Positions 1-5,523 are shown, numbered from the stretch's first letter. The stretch: 5,523 nucleotides of DNA from Limnohabitans sp. (GCA_015657605.1 JACDQO010000495.1:1-5523), one strand, 5' to 3'. Notes: generated by a model from the sequence alone, not told the origin. A program made the numbers and translations.

Positions 1-26
1 CAGGGGCAATGCGGCCGTGAGGCCCG

Positions 27-52
27 AACTCAGCCTTGTGCAAGACCGAGTT
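27..52 (-). terminator. 3' hairpin after the MFS transporter gene (terminator-like, no U-tract)
   Basis: Arms 27-38 and 41-52 form an inverted repeat starting 15 nt past the MFS stop codon. In minus-strand RNA all twelve positions can pair: ten Watson-Crick pairs plus two G-U wobbles (47/32 and 45/34). In plus-strand RNA the same two positions would be A-C mismatches, so the fold favours the MFS transcript. The innermost pairs must open because the central spacer is only 2 nt. No U-run follows; instead comes a GC-rich stretch that includes a second small GGCC/GGCC repeat (13-16 and 21-24). It may act as a weak terminator or as an mRNA 3'-end protecting hairpin. Confidence 0.45.
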
Positions 53-67
53 GGGTTGGGGTTGGAT

Positions 68-1873
68 TTATCGTGCGCCGTGGTCGCCTTCGAAGATGTC
101 CTTCTTGTGTGTGCCGCCTGGCACAAACAAGGTACCGATGACCACCGTCATGACCGCAATCACGATGGCATACCAAAGGCCGGAGTAGATGTTGCCGGTT
201 TGCGCAGAGATCGCAAACGCGGTGGCAGGCATCAAACCACCGAACCAGCCGTTGCCGATGTGGTACGGCAAAGACAGACCGGAGTAGCGGATGCGTGTGG
301 GGAACATTTCAACCAACATCGCGGCGATGGGGCCGTAGACCATGGTCACGAGCAAAACCAAGTAGGTCAGGATCACAATGATGGTCATCTTCTGAGCGGT
401 GAAGATGTCCATGAAGCTGCTGGCCTTGGCGATGGTTTTGTTGTCAGCAGGCACCAGTGGGTAGCCGGCTTGCTTCAAAGCGGCGTTCAGGCTGCTGTCG
501 AAAGCGGCTTTGGCCTTTTTCAGATCGTCGCCTGTTAGCTTGCCGGCGTCATAAGACTCGATGGCTGTTTCGCCCACCTTCACCACGGCCAGTGTGCCAG
601 GCGCCGCGCCTTCTTCGGTCGTGTAGTTCACCGAAGAGCGTGCCAGTTGAGCTTTGGCAATGTCGCAAGACGAAGTGAATTTCACAGTGCCCGTGGGGTT
701 GAACTGGAAAGAGCAATCTTCAGCAGAAACCTTGACGGAAACCGCTGTCTTGTGCGCTTGGAAAATGGCGGGGTTGGCCGTTTCAGTCAAAAAGTTGAAC
801 ACGGGCAAGAAGGTTGCAGCAGCCAGTGCGCAGCCGGCCAAAATGATCGGCTTGCGACCAATGCGGTCAGACAAAGAGCCGAAGAACAAGAAGCCGCCTG
901 TACCCAAGATCAGCGACCAAGCCACCATCACGTTGGCCGTAAAGCTGTCGATCTTGATCACGTTCTGCATGAAGAACAAAGCGTAGAACTGGCCTGTGTA
1001 CCAAACCACAGCTTGACCCGCCACCAGACCCAGCAAAGCGATCAGGGCGATCTTGCCGTTTTTCCAGTTGCCAAAGGCTTCACTCAAAGGCGCCTTGGAG
1101 GTGCGTCCTTCTTCCTTCATCTTTTTGAAGGCGGGGCTTTCGTTCATCTGCAAGCGGATGTAGAGCGAAATCGCCAACAAGAAGATGGAGCCAATGAAAG
1201 GAACACGCCAGCCCCATGCATTGAATGCCTTGACCATGGTGGGGTTGCCGTCTGCCATGAGCACGGCCACGCCGTCTTTCAGCAAGGGCACATCGGGGTA
1301 GTTGCCGTTGACATAGCCTTGCACCGACAAAATGACGATCAGCGAGAGCAGCAAGCCCAAAGTGGCCGTGGTCTGAATGAACGCCGTGAAGTAGCCGCGC
1401 TGATTGGCGGGTGCGTGCTCGGCCACATAGATGGCCGCACCACCGTATTCACCGCCCAGAGCCAGGCCTTGGGCCATGCGCAAAAGGATCAGGATGATGG
1501 GCGCAGCAACGCCCCAGCTCTCGTAATTGGGGAGAACACCCACCAAGAAGGTGGAGACGCCCATGATGACGATGGTCATCAAGAAGGTGTGCTTGCGACC
1601 GATCATGTCGCCCAACATGCCAAACACCAAGGCGCCGAAGGGGCGCACGATGAAGCCTGCGGCAAAAGCCAGCAAGGCAAAAACGTTGCGGGTGTTTTCC
1701 GGGAAGGCGGTGAAGAACTGCGCACCAATGATGGCGGCCAGTGCACCGTAAAGGTAAAAGTCGTACCACTCAAAAATGGTGCCGGCTGAAGAGGCCATGA
1801 TGACCTTCTTCTCCTCCGGCGTCATCGGACGGGAGCGTTCCCGCACGTTGGTTGACTGATCTGTTGTTGACAT
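68..1873 (-). CDS. MFS transporter, metabolite:H+ symporter (MHS) type
   Basis: Inner-membrane secondary carrier, probably proton-driven, for a small organic solute; the substrate cannot be read from sequence (MHS relatives carry proline/betaine, 2-oxoglutarate, shikimate and similar compounds). With the start at 1873 it has 601 residues. About twelve hydrophobic segments are visible. The N-terminal FEWYDFYLYG (about 34-43) is typical of MHS proteins. MFS motif A appears twice on the cytoplasmic side: GDMIGRKH (about 88-95) and GSLSDRIGRKP (about 332-342). RMAQGLALGGEYGG (about 132-145) matches the TM4 region. The protein is longer than the usual 430-450 residues because of two extracytoplasmic insertions: about 33 residues between TM5 and TM6, and about 125 between TM9 and TM10. 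I chose the ATG at 1873 over the one at 1903 because AAGGA (1880-1884) lies 6 nt before it. It ends in TAA and is intact. Family call firm, substrate unknown. Confidence 0.93.
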   Translation of the reverse strand: MSTTDQSTNVRERSRPMTPEEKKVIMASSAGTIFEWYDFYLYGALAAIIGAQFFTAFPENTRNVFALLAFAAGFIVRPFGALVFGMLGDMIGRKHTFLMTIVIMGVSTFLVGVLPNYESWGVAAPIILILLRMAQGLALGGEYGGAAIYVAEHAPANQRGYFTAFIQTTATLGLLLSLIVILSVQGYVNGNYPDVPLLKDGVAVLMADGNPTMVKAFNAWGWRVPFIGSIFLLAISLYIRLQMNESPAFKKMKEEGRTSKAPLSEAFGNWKNGKIALIALLGLVAGQAVVWYTGQFYALFFMQNVIKIDSFTANVMVAWSLILGTGGFLFFGSLSDRIGRKPIILAGCALAAATFLPVFNFLTETANPAIFQAHKTAVSVKVSAEDCSFQFNPTGTVKFTSSCDIAKAQLARSSVNYTTEEGAAPGTLAVVKVGETAIESYDAGKLTGDDLKKAKAAFDSSLNAALKQAGYPLVPADNKTIAKASSFMDIFTAQKMTIIVILTYLVLLVTMVYGPIAAMLVEMFPTRIRYSGLSLPYHIGNGWFGGLMPATAFAISAQTGNIYSGLWYAIVIAVMTVVIGTLFVPGGTHKKDIFEGDHGAR

Positions 1874-1891
1874 GTCGTTTCCTTGGTGGTT

Positions 1892-1911
1892 GTCGGGTTT
1901 CAAAGCCCGAC
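1892..1911 (-). promoter_or_regulatory. Leader hairpin just before the MFS ribosome binding site
   Basis: In minus-strand RNA, GUCGGG (1911-1906) can pair with CCCGAC (1897-1892) around an 8-nt loop. The stem ends 7 nt upstream of the AAGGA ribosome binding site (1880-1884). It does not cover the site. It could influence mRNA stability or ribosome loading, but six base pairs may also be chance. Confidence 0.25.
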
Positions 1912-1944
1912 GGTTTAGGTAAGGCGTGTACTGATGGGCGCACT

Positions 1945-1990
1945 TTTGGGGTCCCCAAACAATTACCTTATAAATTTAGGCTTATTAACT
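1945..1990 (-). promoter_or_regulatory. Putative promoter and operator palindrome of the MFS gene
   Basis: On the minus strand an AT-rich block (about 1961-1990) contains TATAAG (1972-1967), a plausible -10 box. The hexamer 17 nt further upstream (GAGTAA) is a poor -35, so an activator may be needed. Directly downstream, near the expected transcription start, lies a perfect 15-bp palindrome, TTTGGGGACCCCAAA (1945-1959), with 7-bp arms around one central base. It sits 71 nt before the MFS ATG, a suitable place for a repressor operator. TAAATTTA (1971-1978) is a second perfect 8-bp palindrome. The promoter assignment is inference; the palindromes are directly visible. Confidence 0.35.
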
Positions 1991-2242
1991 TACTCGGGGA
2001 TTGCATCGGCTAAAAGACACCACCTGACCTAGGGTAAACACTTAAATTGCAAGGGCTGTCGCTGGATTGGCCTGTGGGTGAATCAAGAGCAAGCGCGTGT
2101 TCATGCTGAACTCTAGTGATGCCGTCCACCTGTTGTTTTGAGCCAGATCAACGGGCGTCCGGATGTCTCAGGTGTCTCGAAGGTTGAAGGAGATGGCACG
2201 CACCTGATAGCGGCTTGGTATGGGAGTGCGCTGAGTGCGCAA

Positions 2243-2545
2243 TCAGTCGGATTCTTGCGGGTCTGAGACAGAAGTAAGATGGGACGTCGCGCTAAGTTGT
2301 GCCACTTCTTCGGCTTCCCATCGGTTCATGAGCCATGCATAAAGAACCACGATGGCCATGAAAATCAGCAAAGAGCCTTGCGCAGCCATCCAAAAATAAA
2401 GAGGCCAGCCATGGATGTCGATGGCCAAGTCGCGTGCAAAAAAACCAGGCCCAAAACTGGTCAAAAGCCAAACCGACAGCAATGTCCACTTCAAACGGTT
2501 TTGACGTTTTTTCAGTGCGGCCGATGGCGTGTGAATTTCAGGCAT
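2243..2545 (-). CDS. DUF4212 protein, putative sodium:solute symporter small subunit
   Basis: Small inner-membrane protein of 100 residues with two TM helices (about 19-37 and 48-73). The segment FGPGFFARDL (31-40), followed by GWPLYFWMAAQGSLLIF (46-62), is the hallmark of DUF4212 / Na_symport_sm. Proteins of this family are thought to work with a large subunit of the solute:sodium symporter superfamily (VC_2705 type). No large subunit is in the window, although it would be expected directly downstream. The start at 2545 (MPEIHTP) gives the usual family length, but no good ribosome binding site precedes it. A start at 2569 would add eight residues, and the frame stays open to 2665. The gene follows the DUF294 gene on the same strand after 116 nt, so the two may be co-transcribed. 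The hydrophilic tail after residue 74 has no recognisable domain. Confidence 0.85.
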   Translation of the reverse strand: MPEIHTPSAALKKRQNRLKWTLLSVWLLTSFGPGFFARDLAIDIHGWPLYFWMAAQGSLLIFMAIVVLYAWLMNRWEAEEVAQLSATSHLTSVSDPQESD

Positions 2546-2661
2546 GCGCAAGGATACGCAAAAACCCATGGCGGGTGTTGGCACAACGCCACACCGATAT
2601 TCAGTGTTTACCCTTGCATGCAAACCAGTTGCGTGGCAAGCGCTGCACAGCGCCCAGAGTT

Positions 2662-3648
2662 TCAAAGCAAACCCGAGGGGTAGCGCTGGGCCCAGACATC
2701 CTGCAGAGATTGAATGACCGACAAGGCGTCGCGCAGATGCTTGCGTTCGAAATGCGACAGTTCGTGCAAATGCAGGTGGTTATCAGGCTCGAGGCCGCGC
2801 TGCATGCAAAGGGTTTGATGGGCGATGCGCAGGCGGGACACGAACTCGAAAGCGTCCAGCAGGTCGCGCGAACTGGATTCAGACAACTCACCCAGTTTGG
2901 AAGCTTTTTGGATGCGATCACAGGTGTTGACTTCGAGCAAGCCGGCCTCTAAGGCGCAGATGCGCGCCAGGTCCACGATGGGCGTGATGGCATGGTTTTT
3001 CAGATCGATCGTCCCCGCGTGCGCGCCGCTGTGGCTGCTGGTGATTTGGCCAAACAAGTTCAGTGGCGGGCGCAGCTTGTGTGGGTTGTTCACCACATGC
3101 GCCAAAAACAGGCTTTTTTGGGGCGTATGCGCCATCACGTCCTGGCGCAATGCCTGAAGCAATTCAAGCTGACCGTGAACCGCGCGCAGATCAAAAAAGA
3201 CCGTGATCAGCATCAAAGCCTTGGGCTCGGGGGTTTCTGTCCAGCGCTGAAAATACCGACGCCAAACATGCAGCGGTTGGCGCCACTTGTCGGTCATGGC
3301 CATCATCTCACCCGGGCAGTGGATGTAACCACAGGCGGCCAGACCATCGCAGACCCGGCGAGCCAAGGTCTTGAAATGGTCGCCGTGCAAGCTGGGCTCA
3401 TAGGCGTCGTCCAACACCATGCAGTTGTCTTGGTCCGATTTGGCGGTTTGTTCGCAACGCCCTTGAGACCCAGCCGCCACCCAGACATAGGGCACAGGTG
3501 GGGGGCCGATTTCCGCCTCGATCAGTGCAATCAAGCGACAGGTCAAAGCATCGGTGATGGCCGTGATGATGTGACCGGTGTTGTAGGCGCTGGTGTTGGC
3601 GGCACTCAAGTGGTTTTGCAAGCCCTTAATTTGCCGACCGATGCCCAC
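2662..3648 (-). CDS. DUF294 nucleotidyltransferase-like + DUF294_C protein (3' part of a frameshifted gene)
   Basis: Carries the C-terminal two thirds of a CBS/DUF294 protein. Counting from the GTG at 3648 (328 residues), SAYNTGHIITAITDAL (20-35) leads into the nucleotidyltransferase core: GSQGR at 60-64, E66, and SDQD at 71-74, matching the GS...D-x-D metal-binding pattern of GlnD/GlnE-type enzymes. CGYIHCPGEMMAMTDKWRQP (106-125) follows. From about 180 to 325 lies the helical DUF294_C (putative substrate-binding) domain. The substrate is unknown; DUF294 proteins often sit beside DUF4212/symporter genes and are presumed regulatory. The coding sequence is intact after the break. The upstream CBS frame should join here: adding one base near 3653 gives TLE-GLVGIGRQIKGL and a continuous 500-residue protein. 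The GTG has GAGG only 4 nt ahead, so independent initiation is possible but unlikely. Confidence 0.85.
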   Translation of the reverse strand: MGIGRQIKGLQNHLSAANTSAYNTGHIITAITDALTCRLIALIEAEIGPPPVPYVWVAAGSQGRCEQTAKSDQDNCMVLDDAYEPSLHGDHFKTLARRVCDGLAACGYIHCPGEMMAMTDKWRQPLHVWRRYFQRWTETPEPKALMLITVFFDLRAVHGQLELLQALRQDVMAHTPQKSLFLAHVVNNPHKLRPPLNLFGQITSSHSGAHAGTIDLKNHAITPIVDLARICALEAGLLEVNTCDRIQKASKLGELSESSSRDLLDAFEFVSRLRIAHQTLCMQRGLEPDNHLHLHELSHFERKHLRDALSVIQSLQDVWAQRYPSGLL

Positions 3649-4163
3649 CAGACCTCGAGCGTGGTTTGTCGGTGGATGTCGCGCGCCAAGTACAAGGGTG
3701 ATGTGCCTTGTTGTCGGATCAGATCGGTGGCGGTGACCATGCCCACCAAGCGCTGACCATCCATCACAGGCACATGGTGGATGTTGTGGCGTGTCATCAG
3801 CAGCAAGGCCTCAAAGGCCGGACTGCGCTGGTCCAAGCGCATTGGGTTCAAGCTGGCGATGTCGGCTGCAGGGCGAGACAGGGCGAGGCCCTCGGCAACC
3901 ACACGGTCGCGCAGGTCACGGTCGGTGACCAAGCCCTTCAATTGGCCATCTTGTACCAGCAAGATCGAAGACACGTTGTGGTCGCGCATGGTGCGGGCCA
4001 CATCGCGCACGCTGGCATCCCAAGGCATGGTGGTGGGGCTGTGCTGAACCAAGGCCTGCAGTGGCAAACCCAATAATGGCGCGTGTTGATCTTGTCCTGG
4101 TGCTGAATCGCGCAAAGCGATGGCATCCGGCGGTACAGCGTCATCGGTGCTCACAAGGGACAT
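3606..4163 (-). CDS. Tandem CBS-domain region (5' part of the frameshifted CBS/DUF294 gene)
   Basis: Starts at ATG 4163; an in-frame TAG seven codons upstream rules out a longer N terminus. Two CBS modules are visible in the 185-residue frame: about 36-90 (VSSILLVQDGQLKGLVTDRD) and about 100-152 (IHHVPVMDGQRLVGMVTATD). CBS pairs usually bind adenine nucleotides and regulate an attached domain. LARDIHRQTTLE (159-170) is the conserved lead-in to DUF294, after which the frame turns into unrelated residues (VWWASVGKLRACKTT) and stops, overlapping the next frame by 43 nt. This is the signature of a single-base loss, not of two genes. Many relatives also carry an N-terminal cyclic-nucleotide-binding domain; it is absent here. 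AGGA at 4176-4179 lies 12 nt from the ATG, slightly far for a ribosome binding site. Confidence 0.8.
   Translation of the reverse strand: MSLVSTDDAVPPDAIALRDSAPGQDQHAPLLGLPLQALVQHSPTTMPWDASVRDVARTMRDHNVSSILLVQDGQLKGLVTDRDLRDRVVAEGLALSRPAADIASLNPMRLDQRSPAFEALLLMTRHNIHHVPVMDGQRLVGMVTATDLIRQQGTSPLYLARDIHRQTTLEVWWASVGKLRACKTT
3649..3657 (-). other. Frameshift joining the CBS and DUF294 parts (one base missing)
   Basis: The minus-strand reading is GAG-GTC-TGG; adding one G to give GAG-GGT-CTG switches from the CBS frame (…HRQTTLE) to the DUF294 frame (GLVGIGRQ…) without a seam. No other disruption is seen in the 1.5-kb gene. It may be a real mutation or a sequencing or assembly error. Confidence 0.8.
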
Positions 4164-4214
4164 GTTCTGGCCCCGTCCTTTCTAGGTCAGCAAGGTTTTT
4201 CCATTCTGTCATCT

Positions 4215-4229
4215 GCCCAGTTGTTGGGC
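4215..4229. repeat. Short inverted repeat in the divergent intergenic region
   Basis: GCCCA (4215-4219) and TGGGC (4225-4229) form perfect 5-bp arms around 5 nt, located 51 nt upstream of the CBS-gene start and between the two divergent genes. It could be a protein-binding site or chance. Confidence 0.25.
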
Positions 4230-4260
4230 TGAAAAGTCTGGGGTTTTCATGATCCCGGTC

Positions 4261-4288
4261 AAGAAAAAGGGGCAAGCCTGGCTTTGCC
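4261..4288 (-). terminator. Terminator-like hairpin with T-rich tail, minus strand
   Basis: Reading the minus strand, GGCAA (4288-4284) pairs with TTGCC (4275-4271), with a further G-C pair inside after a one-base bulge. This is followed by CC and then TTTTTCTT (4268-4261). The arrangement is that of an intrinsic terminator directed towards the CBS gene. No minus-strand gene precedes it, so its natural job would be to stop antisense transcription coming out of uvrA before it enters the CBS/DUF294 transcription unit. The stem is short, so the call is tentative. Confidence 0.4.
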
Positions 4289-4315
4289 TTGGTGCAGCAA
4301 GCGCGGCCCTAGAAT
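4284..4315 (+). promoter_or_regulatory. Weak candidate promoter for uvrA
   Basis: TAGAAT (4310-4315) resembles a -10 box and lies 28 nt before the uvrA ATG. Upstream hexamers TTGCCT (4284-4289, 20-nt spacer) and TTGGTG (4289-4294, 15-nt spacer) are both off the ideal spacing. I found no LexA-type CTGT-N8-ACAG site between 4164 and 4343, so SOS control is not supported by this stretch. Confidence 0.25.
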
Positions 4316-4343
4316 GTTTGGCCTCCACCCCATAAAGCCCAGC

Positions 4344-5523
4344 ATGTCTCAAGGTCTCATCCGCATCCGTGGTGCCCGTCAGCACAACCTCAAAAACATC
4401 GACCTCGACATCCGCACCGGCGAACTCACGGTGGTCACCGGCCCCAGCGGTTCGGGCAAGTCGAGTCTGGTGTTTGACACGCTGTATGCCGAGGGTCAGC
4501 GCCGCTATGTGGAGACCTTCAGCGCCTACGCCCGCCAGTTCTTGGACCGCATGGACAAACCGGCAGTCGACAAGGTTGAAGGCGTGCCTCCGGCGATTGC
4601 GATCGACCAGACCAACCCGGTGCGCAGTTCGCGCTCGACCGTAGGCACCATGACCGAGCTGAACGACCACCTCAAGCTCTTGTTCGCCCGTTTGGGCCAG
4701 TTGTTTGACAAAGACACTGCGCAGCCGGTGCGCCACGACAACCCCGACACAATTTATGCCGAACTGGCCCAGCGTGCCGCGCAAGCGGGCGACCCGCGCC
4801 TTTACCTGACCTTCCCGGTGGAATTGCCAGCGAACACCAGCGCTGAGCAGGTTGAGCAATGGTTGTCGGCCAGCGGCTTCACCAAGGTGCAGGCCGAACG
4901 CGAAGTGGCCACCCCCCACCGGTCCGCGCAAAGTGCTTGACGTGATCGCCGACCGTTTTCGCATCGGCACCGCCGAGAAAGCCCGCGCGGTCGAAGCCAT
5001 TGAAGTGGCCCTCAAACGCGGCGGCCGCCTGAATGTATATGTGGAGAAATTGGGGTCAGATCCCAATTTATCTTCTTCCTCTGAGCCCACTTTCGATATC
5101 TGGCGCTTTTCCACAGGCCTGCATTGCCCCGACAGCGACCAGCGCTACACAGACCCGATCCCGTCGATGTTCTCTTTCAACTCGGCGGTAGGGGCATGCG
5201 AGACCTGCCGGGGTTTTGGGCGGGTGATTGGCGTGGACTACGGCCTGGTCATTCCCAACCCCAAGCTCACGCTGCGCGCCGGTGCTATCAAGACACTGCA
5301 AACGCCCGCCTGGCAAGAAAACCAGGACGACCTGATGCGCCACGCCGAGGCCGCAGGCATTCCGCGTGACACGCCATGGGACAAGCTGACCCAAGCGCAG
5401 CAAGATTGGGTGATCAACGGCTCGCCCGAGTGGAAGGGCCGTTGGAACCACCAGTGGTATGGCGTGAAGCGCTTTTTTGAGTACTTGGAGAGCAAGGCCT
5501 ACAAGATGCACATCCGCGTGCTC
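4344..5523 (+). CDS. uvrA: UvrA, excinuclease ABC subunit A (5' part, frameshifted, runs off window)
   Basis: DNA-damage recognition ATPase of nucleotide excision repair, which loads UvrB. From ATG 4344 the frame gives the N-terminal ATP-binding region: IRIRGARQHNLKNIDLDI (6-23), Walker A GPSGSGKSS (33-41), then YAEGQRRYVETFSAYARQFL (48-67) and RSTVGTMTELNDHL (97-110). The UvrB-binding region follows. At 4912-4917 one extra C shifts the frame and translation would end at 4938-4940. With it removed, reading continues as TGPRKVLDVIADRFR and stays open to 5523, 393 residues in all. The first zinc module has C285-ET-C288, but its upstream half is C261-PDS, so the second cysteine seen in E. coli UvrA is a serine. 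The sequence resembles the very long (about 1900-residue) UvrA form of some proteobacteria, from memory. No clear ribosome binding site precedes the ATG; the start is chosen by homology. Confidence 0.88.
4911..4918 (+). other. Frameshift in uvrA (one extra C in a six-C run)
   Basis: The run of six C (4912-4917) gives A-T-P-H-R-S-A-Q-S-A and then a stop. With five C the reading becomes A-T-P-T-G-P-R-K-V-L-D, which fits the UvrA family and stays open to the window end. Homopolymer length is the commonest sequencing error, so this may not exist in the organism. Confidence 0.85.
5047..5069. repeat. Perfect 8-bp inverted repeat (REP-like) inside the uvrA linker
   Basis: Arms AAATTGGG (5047-5054) and CCCAATTT (5062-5069) flank a 7-nt loop, GTCAGAT. 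The repeat is translated in frame as the residues KLGSDPNL, followed by a serine run (SSSS, about 5071-5082). This lies between the conserved block ending NVYVEK and the block FDIWRFSTGLHCP. The local DNA is AT-richer than its surroundings and uses codons such as TTA and TCT that are uncommon here. The AAATTGGGGTCAGA half matches, from memory, short repeats often seen near REP-associated transposases; copy number in the genome cannot be judged from one window. Confidence 0.5.

Larger units (their letters stand above)
1874..2242. other. Gene-free stretch between the MFS and DUF4212 genes
   Basis: No credible gene was found on either strand. The only reading frames are very short (about 20 codons, for example one starting near 2103 on the minus strand) and resemble nothing I know. 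In particular, no stretch reads like the end of a sodium:solute symporter, which is the gene expected after DUF4212. The part nearest the MFS start (about 1960-2000) is clearly AT-rich and holds the likely promoter. The remainder (about 2045-2242) has ordinary composition with no further signal I can name, apart from a 5-bp hairpin at 2227-2241. Confidence 0.7.

Noticed and set aside
647..1789. 380-codon open frame on the plus strand
   Set aside because: It lies entirely antisense to the MFS gene, has a low-complexity Gln/His-rich composition and no recognisable domain; it is a by-product of codon bias in the real gene.
2103..2105. Small peptide gene of about 20 codons starting here on the minus strand
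   Set aside because: No ribosome binding site and no resemblance to a known peptide or to the end of a symporter.
2227..2241. Terminator after the DUF4212 gene
   Set aside because: TGCGC/GCGCA forms only a 5-bp stem and is not followed by a T-run on the minus strand.
3649..3657. Programmed ribosomal frameshift in the CBS/DUF294 gene
   Set aside because: No X-XXY-YYZ slippery heptamer is present at the junction, and I know of no precedent in this family.
2992..3756. 254-codon open frame on the plus strand
   Set aside because: Antisense to the DUF294 gene, without a domain or a ribosome binding site.
4204..4221. LexA (SOS) box upstream of uvrA
   Set aside because: CTGT followed eight bases later by CAGT does not match CTGT-N8-ACAG, and no better site is present.
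4911..4918. Programmed +1 frameshift on the CCC-C run in uvrA
   Set aside because: Slippage on proline codons is possible in principle, but no stimulatory element or nearby stop codon in the slip site is seen; an indel or sequencing error is simpler.
4209..5114. 301-codon open frame on the minus strand
   Set aside because: It is antisense to uvrA, whose plus-strand reading is strongly conserved; the product has no family resemblance.

Overview
This window looks like chromosome of a Burkholderiales bacterium, most likely a Comamonadaceae relative (Limnohabitans, Rhodoferax, Polaromonas or similar). The basis is moderately GC-rich coding DNA, G/C-ending codons, and protein sequences that read like that family (MHS-type transporter, DUF294/CBS protein, long-type UvrA). 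This is recognition from memory, with no database search behind it.

Layout. (1) 68-1873, minus strand: an intact 12-TM MFS transporter of the metabolite:H+ symporter type, followed by a hairpin at 27-52. (2) 1874-2242: a gene-free stretch with an AT-rich probable promoter, a 15-bp palindrome and a leader hairpin for the transporter. (3) 2243-2545, minus: a small two-TM DUF4212 protein, the small subunit of a two-component sodium:solute symporter. (4) 2662-4163, minus: a two-CBS / DUF294 nucleotidyltransferase-like / DUF294_C protein, split into two overlapping frames by one missing base near 3653. (5) 4164-4343: a divergent intergenic region with a minus-strand terminator-like hairpin. (6) 4344-5523, plus: the 5' part of a UvrA-family gene, running off the window and broken by one extra C in a six-C run at 4912-4917.

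How it fits together. Genes 3 and 4 are parts of a known neighbourhood: symporter small subunit, symporter large subunit, and a CBS/DUF294 signalling-type protein. The large subunit is missing from the slot where it normally sits, downstream of the DUF4212 gene; an unrelated MFS carrier lies there instead. The divergent uvrA belongs to nucleotide excision repair and is probably only a neighbour.

I do not see a new defence or mobile system. The points most worth checking are the orphan symporter subunit, the two single-base frameshifts (real decay or sequence error), a REP-like palindrome embedded in frame in a uvrA linker together with a related palindrome upstream of the MFS gene, a 12-bp motif shared by two upstream regions, and a large extracytoplasmic insertion in the transporter.
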